A stretch of DNA of 64,000 bases. Source: Mycobacteriaceae bacterium (GTDB taxonomy: Bacteria; Actinomycetota; Actinomycetes; Mycobacteriales; Mycobacteriaceae). The position numbers and the translations under genes were made by a program. The stretch lies in NCBI GenBank assembly GCA_028726465.1, contig JAQYQB010000014.1, positions 124,001 through 188,000 on the forward strand, read 5' to 3'. Shown piece after piece: positions 35,348 to 42,941 of the stretch (its first letter is position 1; the number at the start of each line of letters is the position of its first letter). The notes under the pieces are model-generated. The model had not been told where the DNA came from, searched no databases, and was given only the letters and a program-made list of their open reading frames with translations.

Positions 35348-38300
35348 CTAGGCCAGCTTGTCGACAGCCTTCTGGATGCGTCGCAGGGACACCGCGTGCG
35401 CGGTGCCGAGGCGTTGGGCGAACAGGGAGACTCGGAGCTCCTCGATCATCCAGTAGATATCCCGCACCGCCTTCGTCTTAGATCTCCCGGCTGGCAGCGA
35501 ACGCAGGCGATTATTGAGGTAGGCCTTCGCCTCGTCGACCTCCGCTTGGCGGTCCGCGTCCTTGTCCGGGTCGAGGTTCATCTCTTCTAACCGAATGCGC
35601 ACCGCCTGCAGGTAGCGCGGCAGATGCCGCAGATGTTCGATGCCGTTTTTCGTGATCGCCTGCGGGGGAAGCAGGAAATCCAGCTGGGCGCGGATGTCGT
35701 CGATGGCTGGGCCGGTCCACTTGTCGAGCTCGTCCGTGATGCGTCCGTATTCGACCAGTCCCGGGGCGATGGCGACGACCATCTGGCGCGCCCGCCCGGG
35801 CACGTCCGGGGCGACCTTCTTGCGCAGCTGGTCGAATTCTTCCGGGGAGCGCACCGCGCCGCCGGCCTCCAGCAGGAGATCGCGGATGGCGGCCACCCGG
35901 GCGTCGGAGACCAGGCCTTCGGCCCCGCCGTGCGGGTAGTTGTCGATGGCCACGCGCTGCTGCAAGGGCAGGCCCTTGACCATGGGGCGCGGGTTGACGG
36001 TGATTTCCCGCATGAGCAACGTCAGCGTCGTGGTCAGCATGGCCGCATCGGCCGCGGCCTTGGTGGGGTGCACCTTGACCTCGACGCCGTCCTTGGTGGC
36101 GACCAGCGCCGGGTAGGCGGTGACCTCGTGGCCGTCCACCGTGGTGCGGACCTCGTCATCGATGGAGCCGAGGTTGTCGGCGCGCCATTCCTTGACTGAC
36201 CCGGACTCCGAGATGCGGCTGACCTTCGAGACCGAGGACTTAATCGATCCTGCCTGGCGGTTGACCAGCGCGGAAAGATCGCGGTCGGAGTCGATAATCT
36301 TGCCCCGCTTATCGATGGCGGCATAGTTCATGCGCAGGTGGTCGGGCAGTGACTGCGGGCGGAAGTCCACGGCGTTGATGCCCTGGCCGCCCAGTTCCCG
36401 CAGGACGTCGGCTAGCTGTTCGGTAATGGGCCCGGCGTAGGGGACCAGCTTGTCCAGGGCGCGCTCGGCGAACTCCGGGGCGGGCACCACCGTGCGGCGC
36501 AGGGCCTTGGGTAGGCTGCGGATGAGCTCCGTGACCAGCTCCAGGCGCAGGCCCGGCACCAGCCAATCGAAGCCGGTGGTATCCAGCCCGGCCAGCATGG
36601 GCACCGGCACCTGGATGGTCACGCCGTCCAGGGGATCGCCGGGGCTGAAGTGGTACGACAGGTCCAGCTCCACGGAGCCGGCGCGCCAGGTATCGGGAAA
36701 GTCCGCCTCGGTCACACGGTTATCGGCGTCGTTGACCAGTGCTTCCGGATCGAAGTCCAGCAGCGCGGGGTGGGCGTGGCGCTCCTTCTTCCACCAGGAG
36801 TCGAAGTACTTGCCGCTGGTGATATTGGCGGGCAGGCGCTCGTCGTAGAAGGCGAAGAGGGCGTCCTCGTCCGCTACCAGGCCGCGGCGGCGGGCCTTGT
36901 CCTCGTACTCGGCCGCCTTGTCGAGCTTGGCGACGTTGTCGTGGAAGAAGGAATGGTGGGTATTCCACTCTCCGCCGATGAGCGCGTGCCGGATGAACAA
37001 ATCCCGGGCCGCAGCCTGGTCGACGCGGTGGTAGGGCACGGAGCGGTCGTGGACCACCGGCACGCCGTACAGCGTCGACTTCTGCTTGACCATGGCCGTG
37101 GCCCGCTTACTCGACCAGACTGGGTCGGAGTAGCTGTGCTTGAGCAGGCCGGAGGCCAAACGCTCCACCCAGGCGGGATCGATCTGGGCGACATCGCGCG
37201 CCCACAGCCGGGAGGTTTCCACCAGTTCGGCGGCCATGACGAACTCCGGCGGCTTCTTCGCCAGCGCGGAGCCGGGGAAGACCATAAAGCGGGTGTTGCG
37301 GGCGCCGTGGAACTCCTTGGAGTTGCCGTCGCGGGCGCCGATATTGGACAGCAAGCCCGACAGCAGCGCCTGGTGGATGGCGGCATCGGCCCGCTTGCCG
37401 GATTCCTGCGCGGTCCACTTGAGCTGCTTGGCGACCTCGCGCAGCTGGCGCACCAGATCGAACCACTCGCGGATGCGCATGTAGTGCAGGAACTCCGCCT
37501 TCATCTGCTTGCGGAAAGCGTTGCCGGACTTTTCGTCGCGGGAGTCCTTAATGTAGTCCCACAGCTTGAGCTGGCTTAAGAAATCCGAGGTCTTGTCCTT
37601 AAACCGCGCGTGCGCCTGGTCGGCCTGGGCCTGCTTTTCTAAGGGGCGTTCGCGCACGTCCTGGATGGTCATGGCCGCAACGATGATGATGACGTCGTGC
37701 AGGCAGCCCAGCTTGTGGGCTTCCACCAGCATCCGTGCCATGCGCGGGTCGACCGGGATGCGCGCCAGCGTCGAGCCGGTCTTGGTCAGCGTGGGCAGCC
37801 CGTTCTTGTTCTCCGTGCCCAAAGCACCCAGCTCGTTGAGCAGGGCGATGCCGTCGCGCACCGCCTTGTCCGCCGGCGGCTGCACGAAGGGGAAGCGGGA
37901 GATATCGCCCAGCCGCAGGGAAATCATCTGCAGGATGACGCTGGCCAGGTTGGTGCGCAGGATTTCCGGGTCGGTGAACTCCGGGCGGGACAAAAAGTCC
38001 TGCTCCGAGTACAGGCGGATGGCGATGCCGTCGGCCACACGCCCGCAGCGTCCGGAGCGTTGGTTCGCGCTGGCCTGGGAGATGGGCTCGATGGGCAGGC
38101 GCTGGACCTTGGTGCGCGTGGAATAGCGCGAGATACGCGCGGTGCCGGTGTCCACGACGTAGCGGATTCCGGGCACCGTCAGGGAGGTCTCGGCGATATT
38201 GGTCGAAAGCACGATGCGCCGCCCCGAGTGCGGGCTAAAGACCCGGTGCTGTTCCTGGTTGGACAGGCGGCCGAAGAGGGGAGTGACCTCCACGCCCTTC

Positions 38301-39286
38301 CACTTCTTGGCCTCGATGACCTCCATGGCGTCGCGGATGTCGCGCTCGCCGGGGAAGAAGCACAAGATATCGCCGTCGCCCTCGGCCATCAGTTCGGTCA
38401 GGGCTTCGACGAGCCCGTCCAGCGGGTCTTGGTCGACCACCTTGCCGCCGGCCTCGAATTCCAGGGGCCGGTAGCGGATCTCGACGGGGTAGGTGCGGCC
38501 GGAGACCTCGATGATGGGCGCGGGCCCTTCCGGGCTGGCGAAGTGCTGGGCGAAACGCTCCGGATCGATGGTCGCCGAGGTAATAATCACCTTGAGATCC
38601 GGGCGCTTGGGCAGCAGCCGCTTGAGGTAGCCCAGAAGGAAGTCGATGTTCAGCGAACGCTCGTGGGCCTCGTCGATGATGATGGTGTCGTAGGCGTTGA
38701 GGAAGCGGTCGCGCTGCATTTCCGCCAGCAGGATGCCGTCCGTCATGAGCTTGACGGCCGTGGACTTGGAGACCTGATCGTCGAAGCGGATGGCGTAGCC
38801 GACGGTCTGGCCGATCTTCTGTCCGAGCTCGTCGGCGATACGCTCGGCGACCGTGCGGGCCGCCAGGCGCCGCGGCTGCGTGTGGCCGATCAGCCCGCGG
38901 CGGCCGCGGCCCAGCTCCAGGCAGATCTTCGGGATCTGCGTGGTCTTGCCGGAGCCGGTCTCGCCGGCGATGATGACCACCTGGTTGTTGTCAATCGCCT
39001 CGGCGATGTCGTCGCGACGGGCGCTGACCGGCAGGCTGTCCGGGTAGACGATCTCCGGCACGAGGCGGTCGATGCCGCGTACGCGCTCTTCGGCGGCGTC
39101 GATGTCGGCGGAGATCGCCGTGAGCGCGTGCGGGGAGCGCGCCTTTTTCAGGCGGCGCCGGAAGGCGCGCTCGTCGGCGCTTCGTACGTTAGCCAGGCGG
39201 GCGTACAGATCGTCGCGGCTGGGCGCTGCGGGAGAGGTATCGCGCGCCTCGCGCGGTTCTTGCGGGTCCTTGTGTGTATTAGCCAT
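35348..39286 (-). CDS. hrpA: ATP-dependent RNA helicase HrpA (DEAH family)
   Basis: HrpA-type DEAH helicases act on mRNA and, in E. coli, on stalled ribosomes. The 1312-residue protein has Walker A GETGSGKTTQIPK (about residue 106), the DEAH box DEAHERSLNID (about 203), SATIDPERF, motif V/VI STNIAETSLTVPGI and QRSGRCGR, followed by the HA2/OB-fold region and the C-terminal DUF3418 domain seen only in HrpA. Length is normal. Its stop lies 23 nt from the convergent nrdR stop. Confidence 0.96.
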   Translation of the reverse strand: MANTHKDPQEPREARDTSPAAPSRDDLYARLANVRSADERAFRRRLKKARSPHALTAISADIDAAEERVRGIDRLVPEIVYPDSLPVSARRDDIAEAIDNNQVVIIAGETGSGKTTQIPKICLELGRGRRGLIGHTQPRRLAARTVAERIADELGQKIGQTVGYAIRFDDQVSKSTAVKLMTDGILLAEMQRDRFLNAYDTIIIDEAHERSLNIDFLLGYLKRLLPKRPDLKVIITSATIDPERFAQHFASPEGPAPIIEVSGRTYPVEIRYRPLEFEAGGKVVDQDPLDGLVEALTELMAEGDGDILCFFPGERDIRDAMEVIEAKKWKGVEVTPLFGRLSNQEQHRVFSPHSGRRIVLSTNIAETSLTVPGIRYVVDTGTARISRYSTRTKVQRLPIEPISQASANQRSGRCGRVADGIAIRLYSEQDFLSRPEFTDPEILRTNLASVILQMISLRLGDISRFPFVQPPADKAVRDGIALLNELGALGTENKNGLPTLTKTGSTLARIPVDPRMARMLVEAHKLGCLHDVIIIVAAMTIQDVRERPLEKQAQADQAHARFKDKTSDFLSQLKLWDYIKDSRDEKSGNAFRKQMKAEFLHYMRIREWFDLVRQLREVAKQLKWTAQESGKRADAAIHQALLSGLLSNIGARDGNSKEFHGARNTRFMVFPGSALAKKPPEFVMAAELVETSRLWARDVAQIDPAWVERLASGLLKHSYSDPVWSSKRATAMVKQKSTLYGVPVVHDRSVPYHRVDQAAARDLFIRHALIGGEWNTHHSFFHDNVAKLDKAAEYEDKARRRGLVADEDALFAFYDERLPANITSGKYFDSWWKKERHAHPALLDFDPEALVNDADNRVTEADFPDTWRAGSVELDLSYHFSPGDPLDGVTIQVPVPMLAGLDTTGFDWLVPGLRLELVTELIRSLPKALRRTVVPAPEFAERALDKLVPYAGPITEQLADVLRELGGQGINAVDFRPQSLPDHLRMNYAAIDKRGKIIDSDRDLSALVNRQAGSIKSSVSKVSRISESGSVKEWRADNLGSIDDEVRTTVDGHEVTAYPALVATKDGVEVKVHPTKAAADAAMLTTTLTLLMREITVNPRPMVKGLPLQQRVAIDNYPHGGAEGLVSDARVAAIRDLLLEAGGAVRSPEEFDQLRKKVAPDVPGRARQMVVAIAPGLVEYGRITDELDKWTGPAIDDIRAQLDFLLPPQAITKNGIEHLRHLPRYLQAVRIRLEEMNLDPDKDADRQAEVDEAKAYLNNRLRSLPAGRSKTKAVRDIYWMIEELRVSLFAQRLGTAHAVSLRRIQKAVDKLA

Positions 39287-39417
39287 TGTCGCAGCTAATT
39301 CTACTCACGGCGGCGCGTGAGGGCTCAAACCGGTAACTATTGAGACACTCTTTCGGAACAGGTCGAACGTATAGGGCCGCCGGGTGATACCGTCACTGGG
39401 GTAGCCAGTCCCCGCCG

Positions 39418-39423
39418 TATTCT
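39418..39423 (+). promoter_or_regulatory. -10 box upstream of the 39450 gene
   Basis: TATTCT (39418-39423) fits TAnnnT. An AGAAAGGA Shine-Dalgarno follows it before ATG 39450. Confidence 0.4.
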
Positions 39424-39449
39424 GTTGATGAATTCAGAAAGGACCCACC

Positions 39450-40442
39450 ATGACCACCCCGAACGATCCGAGCGACGGGCAGTCGCCGAACGACTCCTTC
39501 GGCGATCTGCCGCGTTACGAGCCGACGAGCCACCCGGAGGACAACCCGAATTTCGGCTCCCCGAATCCCGGCGGGCAGCAGGCCCCGGGCTACGGGTACG
39601 CGGGCGCGCAGGGTTATGCGGGCGGCGATGCTGGATATCTGCACGGGCCGCAGCGCCCGCAGGCGGTCCGGTCCATCGGCTGGGGCTTTTCCTCCTTCGG
39701 CCGCAACTGGAAGACCCTGGTGCCGCTGGCGCTAGTCCTGGGCCTGGCCGGCGCGATCCTCTCGATGGGCATCTCCTTGCTCACCGGCGGGGATATCGAG
39801 GCAGGTTACTCGGGCAACTCCGTGGTCACCAGCCTGCTCAGCCTGGTGATCTCTATCGTGGTCACGCCCGTGCTGTACCGGTTTGCCACCTGGCACGTTG
39901 ACGAGCCGCGGCCGGGTATCGGCGCCCTTGGCAAGGACGTGCACTGGGCCGCCGCGGGCGTCTACCTGGTCGTCCAGGGGATTATCACCGTCATCATGCT
40001 GGGCGGGATGCAGCTCAGCGGCTTCAACGAGATGAGCGAAACCACCGACCCGGCGCAGCTGGATCCGAGCGTCTTCGCGGGAGTCTTTGCCTTCTTTATG
40101 GCCTTCGTCGTGCTCATGTTCTTCCTATCGCCGCTGTTCACGCTGATGCCGTGGTTCGCGGCGGACGGCAAGACCGGCTTCGGCGCCTCCTTCTCGACGG
40201 GCTTTGCCGCCGGCAAGAAGAACTACCTGCAGCTGCTGCTGTTCAGCCTGCTGGTGGGGCTGATTTCCTTCGGCCTCATGCTGGCCGTGGCGCTGGTGAG
40301 CCTGCTGTTTATCTCCTTCGGCATCGTGGGTGTCATCCTGATGTCCATCTTCATCATGCTGGGCGCGAGCATCGTGGCGGCCGTCGTGCTGCTGGCCCAG
40401 GCGCACATGTACCGCTCGTGCGCGGCCACCGTCCGCGTCTAA
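39450..40442 (+). CDS. Membrane protein with Gly/Pro/Asn-rich N terminus
   Basis: The 330-residue protein has a hydrophilic N-terminal region of about 75 residues rich in Pro, Gly, Asn, Ser and Tyr (GYGYAGAQGYAGGDAGY) and then a polytopic domain with about six membrane segments. The ending MYRSCAATVRV and the segment FSSFGRNWKTLVPLALVLGL resemble integral membrane proteins common in actinobacteria that are usually annotated as hypothetical (DUF975/GlpM-like topology). It is monocistronic between hrpA and the oxyR terminator. Function unknown. Confidence 0.72.
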   Translation: MTTPNDPSDGQSPNDSFGDLPRYEPTSHPEDNPNFGSPNPGGQQAPGYGYAGAQGYAGGDAGYLHGPQRPQAVRSIGWGFSSFGRNWKTLVPLALVLGLAGAILSMGISLLTGGDIEAGYSGNSVVTSLLSLVISIVVTPVLYRFATWHVDEPRPGIGALGKDVHWAAAGVYLVVQGIITVIMLGGMQLSGFNEMSETTDPAQLDPSVFAGVFAFFMAFVVLMFFLSPLFTLMPWFAADGKTGFGASFSTGFAAGKKNYLQLLLFSLLVGLISFGLMLAVALVSLLFISFGIVGVILMSIFIMLGASIVAAVVLLAQAHMYRSCAATVRV

Positions 40443-40460
40443 AAGCGGCTCACTAAAGCT

Positions 40461-40505
40461 TTCACCCCGCCCGGAGCACGTGGTTGTGCCCCGCGGCGGG
40501 GTGAA
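40461..40505. terminator. Bidirectional terminator between the 39450 gene and oxyR
   Basis: An 11-bp perfect stem (40461-40471 with 40495-40505) lies between two convergent genes. Inner pairing of GGAGCAC with GTGCCCC may extend it. Confidence 0.75.
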
Positions 40506-40524
40506 GTGTTTGTGGCGCTTGGAC

Positions 40525-41478
40525 TTACTGGATGGACTCGCGGGAACGGGCCAGGGCCTTGTCGTAGGCGTCCTTGACGGTCTCGCCGAACTCGCGGAAC
40601 TCATCGGCGCGAGCGGCGGAGTTGCGGAAGACCAGGCCGATCTGGCGCTGGGCGGTTACGGAATCATCAAAGCGGGCGATGCCCAGCTCCGGGTGGTTAG
40701 CTTCCGCAGCCAGGGCCGACTCTGGCACCAAGGTGGCGCCTAGGCCGGCGATGACCAGCTGGACGATGGTGGTCAGCGACGATGCCCGGGTCACCGAGTT
40801 GGTGGCCTCCGACGGGTTGATCTTTGCCTTGCGGCACAGGTCCATGATCTGGTCACGCAGGCAGTGGCCGTCGTCGAGGAGCAGCAGATCCAGGGAATCG
40901 AGGTCCTCGAGCTTCAGGTCGTCGCGGCCGGCCAGCGGGTGGTCGCTGGGGACGACCACGGCGAAGTCCTCGGTGTAGAGGGGGACCTCGACCAGCCCGG
41001 AGGCCTCCGACGGCAGGGCGATGATGGCCAGGTCCAGCTGGCCGTCGCGCAGGCGCTGGAGCAGGTGCTCGGTCTGCTCCTCGACGATGCGGGGCTCCAT
41101 GTCCTCGAACTTGCTGTGCAGGTTCTTGAGCAGATCCGGGAGGATGTACGGGGCCACGGTCGGTATGGCGCCGATGGTCAGCGGCCCGGACAGGTCGCCG
41201 TGGGCGCCGCGGGCGTGGGCGAAGAAGGCGTTGGCGGCTTCCAGGGTGGCCTTGGCGTAGGGCAGCAGCTTTTCGCCGGCGGCGGTGACGATGACTCGGC
41301 GGGTGGAGCGTTCAATCAGTTGGATGTCGAGGCCTTGCTCCAAAGCAACCAGCGCCTGGGACAGCGAAGGCTGGGAGATTTGTAGCTTTTGGGCGGCCGT
41401 GCCGAAGTGTTTATTTTCGGCGATGGTGACGAATGTGCGCAGCTGAGCGAGGGTGGGACGGTACTCTTTATTATGCAT
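40525..41478 (-). CDS. oxyR: Hydrogen peroxide-sensing regulator OxyR
   Basis: This LysR-type regulator controls catalase, ahpCD and other peroxide genes. With the start at ATG 41478 it has 317 residues: a winged helix (PTLAQLRTFVTIAENKHFGTAAQKLQISQPSLSQAL) and the sensor domain with the redox pair Cys206 (DDGHCLRDQ) and Cys215 (DLCRKAK), nine residues apart as in E. coli. The start was chosen because a perfect TATAAT lies 7 nt upstream (41486-41491); ATG 41487 would fall inside that -10. It is divergent from ahpC. Confidence 0.95.
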   Translation of the reverse strand: MHNKEYRPTLAQLRTFVTIAENKHFGTAAQKLQISQPSLSQALVALEQGLDIQLIERSTRRVIVTAAGEKLLPYAKATLEAANAFFAHARGAHGDLSGPLTIGAIPTVAPYILPDLLKNLHSKFEDMEPRIVEEQTEHLLQRLRDGQLDLAIIALPSEASGLVEVPLYTEDFAVVVPSDHPLAGRDDLKLEDLDSLDLLLLDDGHCLRDQIMDLCRKAKINPSEATNSVTRASSLTTIVQLVIAGLGATLVPESALAAEANHPELGIARFDDSVTAQRQIGLVFRNSAARADEFREFGETVKDAYDKALARSRESIQ

Positions 41479-41479
41479 A

Positions 41480-41543
41480 CTTATCATTATATCATTAATA
41501 GATAGGGAGGTCTATTGACGTTCTTGAAACTGATAGGCATAAT
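41480..41543. promoter_or_regulatory. Divergent oxyR/ahpC promoters with OxyR-type site
   Basis: The oxyR -10 is TATAAT on the minus strand (41486-41491). The ahpC promoter is TTGACG (41515-41520), a 17-nt spacer and CATAAT (41538-41543). Between them lie ATAG (41498-41501 and 41502-41505) and CTAT (41512-41515), close to the OxyR ATAG/CTAT pattern, and CTTATC (41480-41485) paired with GATAGG (41501-41506), as in mycobacterial OxyR sites. A second GATAGG lies at 41532-41537. Confidence 0.7.
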
Positions 41544-41621
41544 GGAAGTCGTTGGCCGCTAAGGCGGCCGCAGACCACAAATCTGGACTAAGCAACCTCA
41601 TTAAAGGAGATGTTGTCAACA

Positions 41622-42218
41622 ATGCCTATCTTGACCGTTGGGGAAAAGTTCCCGGAGTTCAACCTGACCGCGCTCACCGGTGGCGACCTGCACGACGTGA
41701 ACGCCCAGCAGCCGGAGGACTACTTCGAGCAGGTTTCGCTGGATAAGTACGAAGGCAAGTGGAAGATCGTCTTCTTCTACCCGAAAGACTTCACCTTCGT
41801 CTGCCCGACCGAGATTGCGGCATTCGGCAAGCTGGACGAAGAGTTCCAGGACCGTGACACCCAGGTGCTGGGCGGCTCCACCGACAACGAGTTCGCTCAC
41901 TTCAACTGGCGCGCCACCCACCCGGACCTGAAGTCCGTTCCGTTCCCGATGTTCGCCGACGTTCGCCACGACCTGATCCGTGCGCTGGGTGTCGAGAACG
42001 CTGACGGTGTCGCTGACCGCGCCACCTTCATTATCGACCCGGACGGCATCATCCAGTTCGTGTCCGTCACCCCGGACGCTGTGGGCCGCAACGTCGACGA
42101 GGTTCTGCGTGTGCTAGACGCCCTGCAGTCCGAAGAGGTCTGCGCTTGCAACTGGGAAGCTAACGACCCGACCAAGAACATCAACAAGATGGACGTCGTT
42201 CAGGAATCCCTGAAGTAA
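41622..42218 (+). CDS. ahpC: Peroxiredoxin AhpC
   Basis: This typical 2-Cys peroxiredoxin reduces hydrogen peroxide, organic peroxides and peroxynitrite. The 198-residue protein has peroxidatic Cys61 in FTFVCPTEI and the C-terminal cysteines Cys174 and Cys176 in EEVCACNW, one of which is the resolving residue; the double Cys is characteristic of actinobacterial AhpC. Electrons would come from AhpD encoded downstream. ATG 41622 has AAAGGAGA (41603-41610), and four codons of a longer form are ignored. Expression should respond to OxyR. Confidence 0.97.
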   Translation: MPILTVGEKFPEFNLTALTGGDLHDVNAQQPEDYFEQVSLDKYEGKWKIVFFYPKDFTFVCPTEIAAFGKLDEEFQDRDTQVLGGSTDNEFAHFNWRATHPDLKSVPFPMFADVRHDLIRALGVENADGVADRATFIIDPDGIIQFVSVTPDAVGRNVDEVLRVLDALQSEEVCACNWEANDPTKNINKMDVVQESLK

Positions 42219-42233
42219 AGACTTAAAGCCATG

Positions 42234-42270
42234 GACCCCGTCGAAGTCCGCTCCGGCGGGGTCTTTGTCT
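42234..42270 (+). terminator. Intercistronic hairpin between ahpC and ahpD
   Basis: A 7-bp stem (42234-42240 with 42257-42263) is followed by TTTGTCT. It is a moderate terminator that would lower ahpD transcript relative to ahpC. Confidence 0.6.
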
Positions 42271-42316
42271 CAACCCCGTTGAAATATACTTATCAAAATC
42301 CAGAAGGAGAATAGTC

Positions 42317-42841
42317 TTGTCTATTGATAACCTGAAGAGCTCCATGCCCGAGTACGCCAAAGACCAGAAGCTGAACCTGGGCACCCTGACCCGCAGCACC
42401 GAGCTCAACGAGGAGCAGCTCTGGGGCTCCCTGCTGGCCGCTGCCGCCGCTACCCGCAACGACACCGTCCTCTCCGAGATCATGGAAGAGGCCAAGGAGC
42501 ACCTGTCCGACGAGGCCGTCGAGGCTGCCCTGGGTGCCGCCACCGTCATGGCTATGAACAACGTTGCCTACCGCGCCAAGGGCTGGCTCGGTGACGACTA
42601 CGCTCAGGTCAAGTTCGGCCTGCGCATGAACATCATCTCCAAGCCGGGCGTCGAGAAGGCTAACTTCGAGCTGTGGAACACCGTGGTCTCCGCCATCAAC
42701 GGCTGCGAGCACTGCCTGGCCGCCCACGCGCACGAGCTGCAGGAAGCCGGCCTGACCAAGGAGCAGATCTGGGAGGCCGTCAAGGTTGGCGCCGTCATCC
42801 AGGCTGTCGCCCAGACCGTCCAGATTGAAGCCGCCCGCTAA
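42317..42841 (+). CDS. ahpD: Alkyl hydroperoxide reductase AhpD
   Basis: AhpD is the thiol adapter that links AhpC to lipoyl proteins (dihydrolipoamide succinyltransferase/dehydrogenase in mycobacteria). The 174-residue, all-helical protein has Cys130, Cys133 and His137 (CEHCLAAH), the same numbers as in M. tuberculosis AhpD, plus the catalytic Glu118-equivalent region KANFELWN. It begins with TTG 42317 behind AAGGAG (42304-42309). No other start gives the family N terminus [20 protein letters not shown]. Confidence 0.97.
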   Translation: MSIDNLKSSMPEYAKDQKLNLGTLTRSTELNEEQLWGSLLAAAAATRNDTVLSEIMEEAKEHLSDEAVEAALGAATVMAMNNVAYRAKGWLGDDYAQVKFGLRMNIISKPGVEKANFELWNTVVSAINGCEHCLAAHAHELQEAGLTKEQIWEAVKVGAVIQAVAQTVQIEAAR

Positions 42842-42865
42842 ATCTAGCGCCGCGCTTTAAAGCAG

Positions 42866-42908
42866 ACACCCGCCCAGCCGCTCGCAACCGAGCCGGGGCG
42901 GGTGTTTT
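42866..42908 (+). terminator. Terminator of ahpCD
   Basis: A 10-bp stem (42866-42875 with 42896-42905) runs into TTTT (42905-42908). It lies between ahpD and the convergent helicase gene. Confidence 0.85.
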
Positions 42909-42941
42909 CGCGTCCTTAGGGGGAAGGCGCGCCCTAAGCCT

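Noticed and set aside
37697..39298. Long open frame antisense to hrpA (533 codons)
   Set aside because: Low-complexity Val/Asp/Gly/Arg product opposite an intact helicase gene.
41479..41487. ATG 41487 as the oxyR start
   Set aside because: It lies within the perfect TATAAT on the minus strand, 7 nt from ATG 41478.
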